Source: Planctomycetota bacterium
GTDB taxonomy: Bacteria; Planctomycetota; UBA1135; UBA2386
Assembly: GCA_016794565.1 (NCBI GenBank)
Contig: JAEUHQ010000124.1
Location: 62,001-126,000, forward strand
DNA: 64,000 nucleotides
Direction of reading: 5' to 3'
A model generated the notes under the pieces. It was not told the origin of the DNA. It searched no databases and saw nothing but the letters and a program-made list of their open reading frames with translations. The position numbers and the translations under genes were made by a program. Each line of letters starts with the position of its first letter. The first letter of the stretch is position 1. Shown piece by piece: positions 44,800-55,611 of this stretch.

Positions 44800-45168
44800 T
44801 CAGAGCGGGATGCGGGTCCGCTGCGGCTCGCCGTCGCCGTCCGCGACCATGCGCACGAGGTGCCCGCCGCGGCACAGCGGCGATTTCTTCAGCAGCGGGT
44901 GCAGCGTGCGTTGCAGCGCGTCGACATCCTTGCCGCAGAAGAACAGGATGCACTCGCCACCGCCAACCTCGTCGCCGTCGTACTCACCGACTCCCGCTTC
45001 GGTGACCGCCGCTTCCAGCTGCTCGGCGAACTCCTCGAGTTCGAGGCGCTCGGTGGCAGTCCCCATCTGGCGGTTGGACAGGCGGAGCACGACGAGCAGG
45101 TCTTGTTCCTCGGCGCCCTCGCCATCGCGGTCGTCGTCGTCTTCGGGATCGGATCGCATCGACGGCAT
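44800..45168 (-). CDS. Small acidic protein of unknown function
   Basis: 122 residues. The first ~25 are very acidic (SDPEDDDDRDGEGAEEQD), then a compact alpha/beta domain: LLVVLRLSNRQMG, ERLELEEFAEQLEAAV, GGGECILFFCGKDVDALQRTL, and SPLCRGGHLVRMVADG. I recognise no named family. It lies 14 nt upstream of pepN on the same strand, so the two probably form an operon. The start ATG 45168 was chosen as the first that precedes the acidic stretch. Confidence 0.65.
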   Translation of the reverse strand: MPSMRSDPEDDDDRDGEGAEEQDLLVVLRLSNRQMGTATERLELEEFAEQLEAAVTEAGVGEYDGDEVGGGECILFFCGKDVDALQRTLHPLLKKSPLCRGGHLVRMVADGDGEPQRTRIPL

Positions 45169-45217
45169 AGGTGACCGCCGGTGCGTGTCGTGCACAAGCA
45201 GTCCCCGTACGCGAAAG

Positions 45218-45241
45218 GGCCAGCGCGCTGAGGCGCTGGCC
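45218..45241 (-). terminator. Hairpin terminator after the beta-propeller protein gene
   Basis: GGCCAGCGC pairs perfectly with GCGCTGGCC (9 bp, 6-nt loop). Read on the minus strand it follows the stop of the 45294-47258 gene by about 53 nt, with CTTTCG after the stem. Confidence 0.65.
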
Positions 45242-45293
45242 GTCTTGCACCGCGGAACGAGGCGGGGTCCGTTCGTCGCCCGCCTGGATCGGA

Positions 45294-47258
45294 TCACTGC
45301 GTCTGCGTGATGCTGCGCACGGCGTTGCTCAGCAGGAAGCCACTCGACTCGCCGTTCGGCAACGCGAAGGAGCCATCGTACAGGCCGACGCCCTGCGCGC
45401 CGATGACGTTGCCCGGTGCGAAGGTCGGCGTCGAGAAGGTCAGCGGGACCGTGTTGAACGGCGTCGCGGTGATCGCGCCGCCGATGTTGACGTCGAGTGC
45501 GGACAGGTAGAGCTTGCAACCCGGCACCGTCGTGAGGATCCCGACGAGGTCGAGCCCGGTCGGGAACGGGTTGACGGTCAGGATCAGGGTCGAGAAGTAG
45601 AGGCCCGCGCCGGGGAAGAGCTCCGGCACGCCGCCGATCGTGTAGGTCACGTTCGTGCCCGGACTGATGACCGGCGCCGGCGCCGCGGACAGGGTCATCG
45701 GCGACAGGACGACGTCGGGCGACAGCGTGAGCGGCGTGGCCGTCGCGAGGGTCTGCGACACCGGGACGACGCCCGCGCCCGCCAGCGTGCAGCCGACGAT
45801 CACGTCGGAGGTCGAGTTGCTGGACGAGAACGTCGTCCAGAGCATGACGACGTCGCCCGTGGTCTCGTTGATCTGCCACTGGAAGGTGCTCGGCGCCAGG
45901 GTCGGTGTGCCGCCGCTGAACTCGACACCCTCGAACGTGATGAAGAGCACGCCGCCGAGCTCCTCCCACTTGACCTTGCCGCTGCTGGCCTCCGCGGGGT
46001 TGTGGTTGGCCCACGTGTAGAACGCGAGACCGGTCGCGGTCGAGGTCGAGGTCAGGGTGCCGGGCGACGTGGTCGTCTGGTTGCCCGCGCTCCCGGCCGT
46101 CACCACACCGTTGGACGACACGGTCCACGTGGCCGTGGTGCCGCCGGGCACGGGGATCGCGACGGACGGCGTGATCGTCGTGGTGATCGAATCGGCGTTG
46201 GCGATGATCGGCGCGGCGAGCGACGGGGGCACGTAGATGCCGCTTGCTACTCCGGCCAGCCATGTCGCGGTGTAGCCAGTGCCGGTGAACGCGAAGTGGA
46301 GTGCGTTCCCGTCGAGCGCCGCCTTCGCCTGACCGACGTCGGCGAACAGCTGGAACAGGTTCGACTTGTCGATCGTGCCGACGTGGCAGCCCGTGCCGTA
46401 CTTGATGTGGTTCGCGTTCGGCAGCACGGGGAAGAGGTTGTAGTTGCTGCCCGCGCGCACCAGCGTGTTGGTCGCTGTGCCGAAGTCGTGGACCCAGGTG
46501 CCGCTGGTGTTCGTCCAGAGCAGGTTGCCGTTCTGCAGTTCGAACACGCCGCGTGCGTTGTCGGTCGGCACCGTCTGCAGGATGTTGGCGCCGTTCGACG
46601 CGTCGAGCTTGAGGATCGTGTCCGACGTGAAGGTCGAGACCCACACGTTGCCGTCGCTGGCGATGCATGCCGCGTGGCCGAAGCCGATCGCCGCCGAGTT
46701 GTGGAACGTGCCCAGCGACACGCCGCTGGTGCTGTACCGGTGCAGGTCGTCGGTCGCCGAGGACGAAACAACGAGCAGGTCACCGCCGAACGGCAGCACC
46801 GTGAACGGCGACGGCGAGAACGCGAGCGGGATCGTGCCGAGGTAGTTGCCCGCCGGATCGAAGGTGACCAGTGAGTCCGCCGTGGCGCCGTTGCCCGTGC
46901 CGTCGTTCGTGACGTAGACGATGCCGTTGATGAAGTTCAGCCCGCGGATGTTGTCCATCCCGCCGCCCGGCAGCGTCGGGCCCATCGACCCGAGAACGTT
47001 GCCCATCGTGTCGTAGCGCACGACACGATCGCCGGTCTGCTCGGTGACCCAGATCTCACCGTTCACGTCGATCGCCCCGACCTGCACGCTGTTCGGGATC
47101 GAGAACATGTTGTCGCTGATCAGGCTGCCGTCGACGGGGCTGAACGCGATCAGGCGGTCGCTTGCGTCGTCGGTCGTGACCACGTACTGGGCCGTGGCGA
47201 GAGAAGTGAGGGTCACTGCGGTGCACGCGGCGCGGCACGCGAGGGAGAGTTGCGTCAT
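45294..47258 (-). CDS. Secreted protein: NHL-like beta-propeller, NIDO-like sandwich and C-terminal module
   Basis: 654 residues. Signal peptide TQLSLACRAACTAVTLTSLATAQ. Residues about 25-300 are repeated propeller-type strands (for example AIDVNGEIWVTEQTGDRVVRYD, IASDGNVWVSTFTSDTILKLD, VFELQNGNLLWTN), as in NHL/SMP-30-like folds. Residues about 330-520 match the NIDO-like part of paralogs A and B: FYTWANHNPAEASSGKVKWE, GVLFITFEGVEFSGG, FQWQINETTGDVVMLWTTF. The C-terminus shows VPELFPGAGLYFSTLIL and VPGCKLYLSALD, then NVIGAQGVGLYDGSF, the recurrent GC-module. It has the same length and domain order as paralogs A and B, with a propeller as N-half. Function unknown; likely surface-exposed. Confidence 0.84.
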   Translation of the reverse strand: MTQLSLACRAACTAVTLTSLATAQYVVTTDDASDRLIAFSPVDGSLISDNMFSIPNSVQVGAIDVNGEIWVTEQTGDRVVRYDTMGNVLGSMGPTLPGGGMDNIRGLNFINGIVYVTNDGTGNGATADSLVTFDPAGNYLGTIPLAFSPSPFTVLPFGGDLLVVSSSATDDLHRYSTSGVSLGTFHNSAAIGFGHAACIASDGNVWVSTFTSDTILKLDASNGANILQTVPTDNARGVFELQNGNLLWTNTSGTWVHDFGTATNTLVRAGSNYNLFPVLPNANHIKYGTGCHVGTIDKSNLFQLFADVGQAKAALDGNALHFAFTGTGYTATWLAGVASGIYVPPSLAAPIIANADSITTTITPSVAIPVPGGTTATWTVSSNGVVTAGSAGNQTTTSPGTLTSTSTATGLAFYTWANHNPAEASSGKVKWEELGGVLFITFEGVEFSGGTPTLAPSTFQWQINETTGDVVMLWTTFSSSNSTSDVIVGCTLAGAGVVPVSQTLATATPLTLSPDVVLSPMTLSAAPAPVISPGTNVTYTIGGVPELFPGAGLYFSTLILTVNPFPTGLDLVGILTTVPGCKLYLSALDVNIGGAITATPFNTVPLTFSTPTFAPGNVIGAQGVGLYDGSFALPNGESSGFLLSNAVRSITQTQ

Positions 47259-47434
47259 GATGCGGGGTCTGTGAGGTCTTGATGGCCGACGCGGGGGAGG
47301 AGTCGAACCAGGAGCAAAGAGGAGAGAACACTCTAGCCTCGCACGGCCCGACAGGGCGGAAGTCGTTCCCGGGAGTCGCGGCGCCCGGGTATCCGAACGC
47401 GGAAACAGTCCCGAAGCGCGACGGACGGGCGGTC

Positions 47435-49054
47435 CTACTGGAGACGCAGCGCGTGCATCGCCGTGGCGGCGTGGTTGCCGGTCGCGGGATCGACGACGAG
47501 CCACTGGGCTGTGACGCCGAGGCCGGTTCCCGACGCACTGAGCTGGAAGGGCAGGTCGATGGCGGCATACCCGCGATCGATGCCGGTCGCACCGAGCGTG
47601 CGCAACCACGCGGCATCGGCGCTGACGTAGAGACTGCAGCCGGTCAGTCCGAACGGCGACAGGTCGACCGGCGCCGGAAGCGGCTGGATGCTGAGCCAGA
47701 GCGCGGCGACGCCGTTCGGGTGTGACTTCGCGATCGTGATGCGGGAGCCGCTCGCGGTCTTGCGCACGCCGATCTGCGGCAACGTGCCGTCGCTGGTGCA
47801 CGGTGTGCCCAGCACGGGGCCCTGGCCGGCACGGGTCGCGTGGAATCCCCGCACTCGCCCCCACGCCAGATTCATCATCTGGGAGTGGTCGACGAACATC
47901 AGGTCCATCCACGCGACCGCTGGGTAGGGGCTGCCCGGTTGCACGCCGAGGCCGGCAGCGAATCGTCCCCAGCCGGTCGACGGCTGCCCGGAGCCCTGGA
48001 AGTTGTCGACGGTCCAGAGTTCCGTGCCGTCGCGACCGGAGATCGCCTGGCTACGGCCGTACAGTTGGGGCGGGCTGATCGGATACTCCCAGCCGAGAAC
48101 GAGGTCGTTCACGCCGTCGAGATCGAGGTCCTGGTCGGCAACGACCGACTCGGCATAGACACCGGGCAAAGTCCGAATCAACGCGCCGGTTGCACCGGAC
48201 CAGAGGCACGGCATCAGGCGCGACGCGGACCACCACGGGAACGCGGCATAGTCGTTGACGCCGTCGCCGTCGATGTCGCCGAGGTTGGTCGTGTTGAAGA
48301 ACGTCTTGTCGCCCGGCAGCAGGCCCTGGCTGATGCGGAGGATGTTGCCGTTCTTTCCGGACACCAGCAGCACGATGCCGCGCGCGCCCGTCAGGTAGTC
48401 GCTGCAGCCGACGAGGAAATCGTCGCAATGGTCGCCGTCAATGTCGCCCATCTTCGCGAGGCTGAGGGCTTCGAGGCCGACGGCGAAGCACGGCAGCGTG
48501 TAGCGGAGCGAACCCGCGTTGTCGTAGACGAACACTTCCGACTGCCAGCTGCGCGTCAAGGTCACCAGGTCGGGGGCGCCGTCGCCATCCGTGTCGAGAT
48601 CCCCGACGAGGTCGAAGCCGAACGTTCCGCTGTAGGGGCCGAGCACGGACCAGATCTCCTGGTTGGTACCCGTGGACCACACGACGACGGCGCTGCCCCC
48701 CGAGCCTCCGTTGTCTCGCATCGCAAAGTCGGGCAGGCCGTCCCGGTCCATGTCGCCAGCGGGACGCACGAATTGGAAGCCATGCGCGAAGCCGACGGCC
48801 ACACTCTGCCACAGCACGGCGCCGGTGGGTCCCGAGAGAACGACGACGTCGTGCAAGTACGAGAGCGGGTGCGGGACCCCGTACGGGAATACCGAGACGA
48901 GCAGGTCGCGGTTCCCGTCGTTGTCGAAGTCGGCAAACCGGGCCATCGACGTGTACTGGTGGTCGTAGGGACCGAAGACCTGCCAGTCTTGTTGCTGCGC
49001 CGGAAGCGCGACCGCCAACACGAGGGCAACCAGTGATGCCGCGGAACCCTTCAC
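47435..49054 (-). CDS. Secreted FG-GAP/VCBS repeat protein
   Basis: 539 residues, GTG start overlapping the pseudogene stop (GTGA). Signal peptide KGSAASLVALVLAVALPAQ. The body is a repeat beta-propeller with calcium-binding loops of the DxDxDG type: DFDNDGNRD, DMDRDGLPD, DLDTDGDGAPD, DIDGDHCDD, DIDGDGVND and DLDLDGVND, i.e. about six or seven FG-GAP blades as in integrin-alpha propellers. The C-terminal ~110 residues contain LSPFGLTGCSLYVSADAAWL and GLGVTAQWLVVDPATGN, the GC-module shared with the PPC protein at 26016. Likely an extracellular, Ca2+-stabilised binding protein. I see nothing notable in the 176 nt between its stop and the next minus-strand gene. Confidence 0.87.
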   Translation of the reverse strand: MKGSAASLVALVLAVALPAQQQDWQVFGPYDHQYTSMARFADFDNDGNRDLLVSVFPYGVPHPLSYLHDVVVLSGPTGAVLWQSVAVGFAHGFQFVRPAGDMDRDGLPDFAMRDNGGSGGSAVVVWSTGTNQEIWSVLGPYSGTFGFDLVGDLDTDGDGAPDLVTLTRSWQSEVFVYDNAGSLRYTLPCFAVGLEALSLAKMGDIDGDHCDDFLVGCSDYLTGARGIVLLVSGKNGNILRISQGLLPGDKTFFNTTNLGDIDGDGVNDYAAFPWWSASRLMPCLWSGATGALIRTLPGVYAESVVADQDLDLDGVNDLVLGWEYPISPPQLYGRSQAISGRDGTELWTVDNFQGSGQPSTGWGRFAAGLGVQPGSPYPAVAWMDLMFVDHSQMMNLAWGRVRGFHATRAGQGPVLGTPCTSDGTLPQIGVRKTASGSRITIAKSHPNGVAALWLSIQPLPAPVDLSPFGLTGCSLYVSADAAWLRTLGATGIDRGYAAIDLPFQLSASGTGLGVTAQWLVVDPATGNHAATAMHALRLQ

Positions 49055-49553
49055 TGCAGCACCACCCAGACGGCGTGCGACACCGAGCCGTGGTTGGTGA
49101 GCAAGAAGAGCATGTAGATGCCGCGCGGAGCGTGCTTGTCGCTGGGCGGGGTCGTGATCACGACCTCGTTCGGAGCGCCAGGCTCCGAGGCCAGGCCGAC
49201 GTAGCGCTGGTGCATGTCGCTGTGGTGCGTGCACGCGCCGGGCGCGATCAGCACGCCCTTCTGCAGCGCGACTCCGAGGGGCAGGGCGTTGCACTGGAGG
49301 CGATGCTTCTGTCCGTAGCCGATTTCGAACGCGGTGACAACGAGGGCTTCGTAGTGACGTTGACTGCCGGATCCGTGCTGAGGTCGTCGACGCTGCCACC
49401 TGACACGACGGCGACTTCGCGGGACCAAGACTGGGCCACGGTGGCGCTCGCAAGGTGGGCGGCGATCACCGCTCCAACGAACCGCTGCGCGACCTTTCCT
49501 TCCTTCCTTCCTTCCTTCCTTCCTTCCTTCCCGAAGTGCATGGCGACCTCCAT
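49051..49553 (-). pseudogene. Frameshifted, internally deleted galactose-oxidase-like gene remnant
   Basis: The start ATG 49553 (or 49541) opens a frame with EGRK repeats from the tetranucleotide tract, then a signal-like stretch AQRFVGAVIAAHLASATVAQS and REVAVVSGGSVDDLSTD, but that frame stops after about 95 residues. A second frame supplies the C-terminus: EALVVTAFEIGYGQKHRL, GACTHHSDMHQRYVGLA and APRGIYMLFLLTNHGSVSHA. The latter resembles the end of DUF1929/galactose-oxidase-like copper radical proteins, where a His-x-x-DMxQRY segment and an APPGYYMLF-type strand are typical. Signal peptide and C-terminus lie in different frames and the ~400-residue propeller is missing. Its stop overlaps the VCBS gene start. 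Confidence 0.6.
49496..49531. repeat. Tetranucleotide tandem repeat (TTCC)9
   Basis: Nine perfect TTCC units (GGAA on the minus strand) lie 10 bp inside the downstream ATG (49541) of the remnant gene. The tract is open in all three minus-strand frames (Glu-Gly-Arg-Lys). It is the only long microsatellite I see in the window. Gain or loss of a unit would shift the frame after the start codon. Confidence 0.95.
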
Positions 49554-49719
49554 CGCGTGAGGCAGGCGCAGTAGAGCAAGGGAACCCACTGCGCGAGCAA
49601 GGCGCCGAACGTACCGCCGCTCCCAGGCACGTCTGCCCCCGCGCACGCGTTGCCACGGGGGCGCCGCACCAGCCTTCTGGCCAACCTCCCCTCGCCCGCT
49701 ATGCTGCGGGGTTCGTCGC

Positions 49720-52700
49720 TTGGCCACCAACTCGAAGAAGACGGCCCGCAGGGCCGCCGAGGCTGCTTCCGCCCGGGCTCCGCACGGGGCCGCCGGCCAC
49801 ACGTCGGTGGTCGTCAAAGGCGCGCGCGAACACAACTTGAAGGGGGTCGACCTGACCTTCCCGCGCGACAGCCTGACCACGTTCACGGGCGTCTCCGGGT
49901 CGGGCAAGTCGAGCCTCGCGTACCACACGATCTACCAGGAAGGGCAGCGCCGCTTCCTCGAGAGCCTCAGCTCGTACGCGCGGCAGTTCCTCGGCCGGAT
50001 GGAGAAGCCGAAGGTCGACCTCGTCGAGGGCCTCTCGCCGACGGTGTCGATCGACCAGAAGCAAGGCAGCCACTCCGCGCGGTCGACGGTCGGCACGCTG
50101 ACCGAGGTCGCGGATTTCCTGCGCCTCCTGTGGTCGCGCCTCGGCGACCCGAGCTGTCCCGAGTGCGGTGCGGCGATCGAGGCGTGGTCGGTCGATCGCG
50201 TCGTCGACGCGATCGTGCAGGAGCACACCGGGCAGGCGACGATGGTGCTCGCTCCGGTCGTGCGCGAGCGAAAGGGCGAGTACCGCAAGGAGCTCGCCGA
50301 GTGGGCGCAGAAGGGTTTCGTGCGCGCGCGCATCGACGGCGTCGTGCGCCGCCTCGACGAGGACATCCAGCTCCAGCGCTACGCGTACCACACGATCGAA
50401 CTGGTGATCGACCGGCTGACGGTCTCGGCCGAGACGAAGTCGCGCCTCGCCGAAGCGGTCGAGCAGGCCGTGCAGCTCGGCGACGGGTCGTGCGCACTCG
50501 CGCACGGAGACAGCGGCTACCGTCTGTTCTCGACGAAACGCAGCTGCCCGAACGGGCACGGCTCGCTGCCCGAACTCGAGCCGCGCCTGTTCTCGTTCAA
50601 CAGTCCGAGCGGCGCGTGCCCGGGCTGCGAGGGACTCGGCGAGACGTTCGGGTTCGCGCCCGACCTGCTCGTGCGCGACCGGACCAAGTCGATCCGCGAC
50701 GGTGCGCTGCACGCCTTCACCGACGACGGCAAGCTCGTCTACGGCCGCCTCACACTCGACCACCTCGCCGAGGTCGGTCGCGCGTTCGGCTTCGACCTCG
50801 ACACGCCGTGGCAGAAGCTGCCGGCGAAGGCGAAGAAGATCGTGCTGCACGGTTCGGGCAGCCAGACGTTCGAGTTCCGCTGGAAGCGGCAGAGCGCGAT
50901 GTTCACGACGACCGGCAGCGACCGGATCGCGTTCCCGGGCATCCTCGGCCACCTGCAGAACGTCTACCGCCCCTCGCGCGCGCGCCACCTCGACCGCTTC
51001 CGCGCCGCAGTGCCGTGCGAGACATGCAAGGGCACGCGCCTGTCGCCCGCGGCGCGCGCGGTGAAGTTCCAGGGGCGCGCCCTGCCCGAGGTGCTGGCGC
51101 TGTCGATCGACGGCGCGCTCGCCTGGTCGATCGGGCTCCGTCTCGCGGGCAACGCCGAGCGCATCGGCGCGGAGATCCGGAAGGAGGTCGAACGGCGCCT
51201 GTCGTTCCTCTGCGACGTCGGCCTCGGCTATCTCACCCTCGACCGTCGCGCGCCGACGCTGTCGGGCGGCGAGTCGCAGCGCATCCGCCTCGCGGCGCAG
51301 GTCGGCGCCGGACTGCGCGGCATCCTGTACGTGCTCGACGAACCGTCGATCGGCCTGCACGCGCGCGACCAGGAGCGCCTGCTCTCCACGCTCGAGGCGC
51401 TGCGCGACCGCGGCAACACCGTCGTAGTCGTCGAACACGACGAAGAGACGATGCAGCGCAGCGACTTCCTCGTCGACATCGGGCCCGGTGCGGGCGCGCA
51501 CGGCGGTGAAGTGGTGGTCGCGGGCACACCGGACGAAGTGCGCGCGTTCGCGTCGTCGCTGACGGGGCAGTACCTGCGCGGCGAACGCACGGTGCCGATG
51601 CCGGCGTCGCGCCGCTCGACGGACCGCGGTGCACTCGCGATCCGCGGTGCGCGGCACCACAACCTCGGCGGACTCGACGTGCAGATCCCGCTCGGACGCC
51701 TGGTCGCGGTCACGGGCGTCTCGGGCTCCGGCAAGTCGACGCTCGTGCACCACGTGCTCGTGCCGGCGCTGATGCGCGAACTGATGGGTGCGGACGCCGG
51801 CGTGTCGCACTGCGAAGGCATCGACGGCATCGCGCAGCTCGACAAGGTCGTCGAGATCGACCAGGCGCCGATCGGCCGGACGCCGCGCAGCAACCCGGCG
51901 ACCTACACCGATCTCTGGACGCAGGTGCGCGACCTCTTCGCACTCTTGCCGGAGTCGAAGCTGCGGCAGTACGAGAAGGGGCGCTTCTCGTTCAACGTGC
52001 CCGGCGGCCGCTGCGAAGCGTGCCAGGGCGCCGGCGTCACGACGCTCGAGATGAACTTCCTCGCGCCGGTCGAGGTCGTCTGCGAGGAGTGCGGCGGGGC
52101 CCGCTTCCACGCCGAGACGCTGACGATCCGCTGGAAGGACAAGAACGTGCACGACATCCTCGAGATGTCGGTCGACGACGCCGCGGCGTTCTTCGCCGAC
52201 CTGCCCAAGATCGCGCGCGGCCTGCGCGCGCTGCAGGACGTCGGTCTCGGTTACGTGCGGCTCGGGCAGCCGTCGACGACGCTGTCGGGCGGCGAGGCGC
52301 AGCGTGTGAAGCTCGCGACGGAGCTGCAGCGACCGGCGACCGGGAAGACGTTCTACGTGCTCGACGAGCCGACGACGGGACTGCACTTCCACGACGTCGC
52401 CAAGCTGATGGAGTCGCTGCAGCGGCTCGTCGAGGCGGGCAACACGGTGCTCGTCATCGAGCACAATCTCGACGTCGTGCGTGCGGCGGACTGGATCGTC
52501 GACCTCGGCCCCGAGGGCGGCGCCGGTGGCGGCAACGTGGTCGCAACGGGCACGCCCGAAGACGTCGCGCAGAACGCCGCGTCGCACACGGGCAGGGCGC
52601 TGCGCGCGATCGGGATCGGCCAGAAGGGCGGCAAGGCGCCCGCGGTCGCGAGTCGGCCGGCGAAGGCGCTCGCGGCGCCGCTCGTCCGCCCGACGCACGT

Positions 52701-55611
52701 GCAGGTCCGCGGCGCCCGCACCCACAACCTCCAGTCGGTCGACTGCGACGTGCCTCTCGGCAAGTTCACGGTGGTGACCGGGCCGTCCGGCTCGGGCAAG
52801 TCGAGCCTCGCGTTCGACACGATCTTCCAGGAAGGGCAGCGCCGCTTCCTCGAGAGCATGTCGACCTACGCGCGGCGCTTCCTCGGCCGCATGGACCGTG
52901 CGCCGGTCGACCGCCTCGACGGCCTCGGCCCGGCGATCGCGATCGACCAGAAGCGCACGACGCGCAGCCCGCGGTCGACGGTCGCGACGACGACGGAGAT
53001 CCACGACTATCTGCGCCTGCTGTACGCGCGCATCGGCCGCCACCACTGTCCCGTGCACGGCCAGGAACTCACGGCGTGGTCGCCGAGCAAGGCCGCCGCC
53101 GCGGTCGTCGCGGAGTGGCGCGGTCGCCGCGCGCACCTGCTCGCGCCGATCGCCGTGCCCGACGACGTTCGTTCGAAGCCGAAGGAAGCCGCCGCCTGGC
53201 TCGCCGCGCTGCGGACCGAGTGGCAGAAGAAGGGCTTCGTGCGCGCGCTGCTCGACGGCAAGGAGCTGCGGCTCGACGCGGAGTGGCCGGCGGCGACGGC
53301 GGCGCAGATCGACCTCGTGATCGACCGCATCACGATCGACGACCGGGCGCGGCTCGCGGATGCGATCGAACAGGCGCAGGAGGCTGCGCACGAACACGGG
53401 GGCCCGCGCGCCGCCGTCGTGCAGATCGCCGACGGCGCCGGCGCCGGGGAGAGGCACTGGTATCGCGCGGACCAGGGCTGCCATCTGTGCGGCTACGTCG
53501 CGCCGGCCGAAGTGCACCCGCGCTGGTTCTCGTTCAACCACCACAGCGCCGCGTGCACGAGCTGCCTCGGTCTCGGCGAGGTCGTCGTCTGCGCCGAGGA
53601 ACTGCTGGTGAACCATCCGGATCGGCCGACCTTCGGCGGCGCGATCAAGCACCAGGGCCCGGCATTCACGTTCCTCACCAACCCGGAGGGCTGGTACGCG
53701 GAGGTCGCCGAGGTGGTCGCCGAACGGCACGGCTTCGACCTGCGCCAGCCGTGGCGCCGCCTCCCGGCCAAGGCGAAGCAGCTGCTTCTGCGCGGCTGCG
53801 GCGACGAACGTTTCGAGGTCGTGTTCAAGAAGGTCGAGTCCGGCAGGCGTCGGGAGTGGCGGATGAACGTGCCGTGGAAGGGGCTCGCGCGGCAGCTCGA
53901 GGAGTGGTTCTTCGGCAAGGACGGCGAGCACTCGGGCGACGAGCGGTTCCGGTCGGTGATGCGCACGCAGTCGTGCCCGGACTGCCACGGCGAGCGCCTG
54001 CAGCCGGGGCCGCGCAGCGTGCGGGTGGGCGGCACCCGCCTGCCCGAGCTGCTGCGGCTCACCGTCGATGCGGCGGCCGAACTGCTCGAACGCACGAAGC
54101 TGAATGCGAACGAAGCGCGCATCGCCGCCGACGTGCTGAAGGAACTGCGCCATCGCCTGTCGTTCCTGCGCGCGACCGGCCTCGGCTACCTGACGCTCGA
54201 CCGCTCGGCGGCGACGCTGTCCGGCGGGGAAGCGCAGCGCATCCGCCTCGCGACCCAGCTCGGCAACAAGCTGGTCGGGGTCACGTACGTGCTCGACGAG
54301 CCCACGGTCGGCCTGCACCCGAGGGACACCGAGCGACTGCTCGCGACCCTGCTCGAACTGCGCGACCTCGGCAACACGGTGATCGCGGTCGAGCACGACG
54401 AAGCGGTGATCCGCGCCGCCGACTGGCTGCTCGACCTCGGCCCCGGAGCCGGCAGCCGCGGCGGCCGCATCTGCGCGGCGGGCACTCCCGCCGAAGTCGC
54501 CCGGGGCGACAGCCCGACCGCCCCGTGGCTCCGCAACGAAGCGGAGATGCCGCGGCCCGAGCGCCGGCGCGAGCCGACCGGGCGCGTCGAGCTGCGCTCG
54601 GTCACGGTGCACAACTTGAAGGGAGTCGACGTCGACGTGCCGCTCGGCTGTTGCACCGCGATCACGGGCGTGTCGGGCTCGGGCAAGTCGTCCCTCGTGA
54701 TGGACGCCCTCGTTCCGTCGCTGCAGGCGGCGACGGCGACCGTGAAGTGGGACGACGGCACGCGCAAGCCGTACCAGATCGTCGTCGTCGACCAGGGGCC
54801 GATCGGCACGACGCCGGCGAGCAATCCGGCTACGTACACGGGGCTGTTCACGCACGTGCGCGACCTGTTCGCGCAGGTGCCGCTCGCGAAGCAGAAGGGC
54901 TTCGGGCCGGGCCGCTTCTCGTTCCACGTCGCGGACGGCCGCTGCTCGCACTGCGAAGGCAAGGGCCAGCTCCAGGTGGAGATGCACTTCCTCGCCGACG
55001 TCTGGGTCACGTGCGAGATCTGCCGCGGCCGCCGCTACAACGCGGAGACGCTGGCCGTCGAGTACCGGGGCAAGAACATCGCGCAGGTGCTCGAGATGGA
55101 CGTCGACGAAGCGCTCGCGTTCTTCGGCAACCACAAGCAGATCGCGCGTTCGCTGCAGCTGCTGCACGACACGGGGCTCGGCTACCTTCGCCTCGGCCAG
55201 CCCGCGAACACGTTCTCCGGCGGCGAGGCGCAGCGCATCAAACTGTGCACCGAGCTCGCGACGCGCCCGAAGGCGCACACGATCTACGTTCTCGACGAAC
55301 CGACGACGGGCTTGCACAAGGAGGACGTGCGCAAGCTGCTGCTCGTGCTGCAGCGGCTGCTCGATCGCGGCGACTCGGTCGTCGTGATCGAACACCACCT
55401 CGACGTGATCGCGGCGGCCGACGTGGTCCTCGAGATGGGGCCGGAGGCAGGCGAACACGGCGGGCGTGTCGTCGCGTTCGGAACGCCCGAAGCCGTGGCG
55501 GCCACGGCGGGCAGCCACACGGGGCGCTTCCTGCGGGATCGCGTCGCGGCAGCCGTTCCGCCGAAGAAGGGGCGACCTGGCGCGCGGCGGCGCGCCGTGG
55601 GGGACGGATGA
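49720..55611 (+). CDS. uvrA: Double-length UvrA: two complete UvrA modules in one chain
   Basis: 1963 residues, about twice a normal UvrA. Module 1 (about 25-965) has Walker [15 protein letters not shown] (57-), ABC signature [11 protein letters not shown], a second Walker [14 protein letters not shown] and [11 protein letters not shown]. Module 2 (about 987-1950) repeats the order: [50 protein letters not shown]. The C-terminal zinc modules (CEACxG...CEECGG and CSHCEG...CEICRG) are intact in both. The first-zinc site is normal in module 2 (CHLC...CTSC) but altered in module 1 (CPNGH...CPGC). UvrA recognises DNA damage in nucleotide excision repair. The start is TTG, 15 nt after a possible -10 (TATGCT, 49700-49705). 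The XPB gene overlaps its stop by 4 bp. Confidence 0.95.
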   Translation: MATNSKKTARRAAEAASARAPHGAAGHTSVVVKGAREHNLKGVDLTFPRDSLTTFTGVSGSGKSSLAYHTIYQEGQRRFLESLSSYARQFLGRMEKPKVDLVEGLSPTVSIDQKQGSHSARSTVGTLTEVADFLRLLWSRLGDPSCPECGAAIEAWSVDRVVDAIVQEHTGQATMVLAPVVRERKGEYRKELAEWAQKGFVRARIDGVVRRLDEDIQLQRYAYHTIELVIDRLTVSAETKSRLAEAVEQAVQLGDGSCALAHGDSGYRLFSTKRSCPNGHGSLPELEPRLFSFNSPSGACPGCEGLGETFGFAPDLLVRDRTKSIRDGALHAFTDDGKLVYGRLTLDHLAEVGRAFGFDLDTPWQKLPAKAKKIVLHGSGSQTFEFRWKRQSAMFTTTGSDRIAFPGILGHLQNVYRPSRARHLDRFRAAVPCETCKGTRLSPAARAVKFQGRALPEVLALSIDGALAWSIGLRLAGNAERIGAEIRKEVERRLSFLCDVGLGYLTLDRRAPTLSGGESQRIRLAAQVGAGLRGILYVLDEPSIGLHARDQERLLSTLEALRDRGNTVVVVEHDEETMQRSDFLVDIGPGAGAHGGEVVVAGTPDEVRAFASSLTGQYLRGERTVPMPASRRSTDRGALAIRGARHHNLGGLDVQIPLGRLVAVTGVSGSGKSTLVHHVLVPALMRELMGADAGVSHCEGIDGIAQLDKVVEIDQAPIGRTPRSNPATYTDLWTQVRDLFALLPESKLRQYEKGRFSFNVPGGRCEACQGAGVTTLEMNFLAPVEVVCEECGGARFHAETLTIRWKDKNVHDILEMSVDDAAAFFADLPKIARGLRALQDVGLGYVRLGQPSTTLSGGEAQRVKLATELQRPATGKTFYVLDEPTTGLHFHDVAKLMESLQRLVEAGNTVLVIEHNLDVVRAADWIVDLGPEGGAGGGNVVATGTPEDVAQNAASHTGRALRAIGIGQKGGKAPAVASRPAKALAAPLVRPTHVQVRGARTHNLQSVDCDVPLGKFTVVTGPSGSGKSSLAFDTIFQEGQRRFLESMSTYARRFLGRMDRAPVDRLDGLGPAIAIDQKRTTRSPRSTVATTTEIHDYLRLLYARIGRHHCPVHGQELTAWSPSKAAAAVVAEWRGRRAHLLAPIAVPDDVRSKPKEAAAWLAALRTEWQKKGFVRALLDGKELRLDAEWPAATAAQIDLVIDRITIDDRARLADAIEQAQEAAHEHGGPRAAVVQIADGAGAGERHWYRADQGCHLCGYVAPAEVHPRWFSFNHHSAACTSCLGLGEVVVCAEELLVNHPDRPTFGGAIKHQGPAFTFLTNPEGWYAEVAEVVAERHGFDLRQPWRRLPAKAKQLLLRGCGDERFEVVFKKVESGRRREWRMNVPWKGLARQLEEWFFGKDGEHSGDERFRSVMRTQSCPDCHGERLQPGPRSVRVGGTRLPELLRLTVDAAAELLERTKLNANEARIAADVLKELRHRLSFLRATGLGYLTLDRSAATLSGGEAQRIRLATQLGNKLVGVTYVLDEPTVGLHPRDTERLLATLLELRDLGNTVIAVEHDEAVIRAADWLLDLGPGAGSRGGRICAAGTPAEVARGDSPTAPWLRNEAEMPRPERRREPTGRVELRSVTVHNLKGVDVDVPLGCCTAITGVSGSGKSSLVMDALVPSLQAATATVKWDDGTRKPYQIVVVDQGPIGTTPASNPATYTGLFTHVRDLFAQVPLAKQKGFGPGRFSFHVADGRCSHCEGKGQLQVEMHFLADVWVTCEICRGRRYNAETLAVEYRGKNIAQVLEMDVDEALAFFGNHKQIARSLQLLHDTGLGYLRLGQPANTFSGGEAQRIKLCTELATRPKAHTIYVLDEPTTGLHKEDVRKLLLVLQRLLDRGDSVVVIEHHLDVIAAADVVLEMGPEAGEHGGRVVAFGTPEAVAATAGSHTGRFLRDRVAAAVPPKKGRPGARRRAVGDG

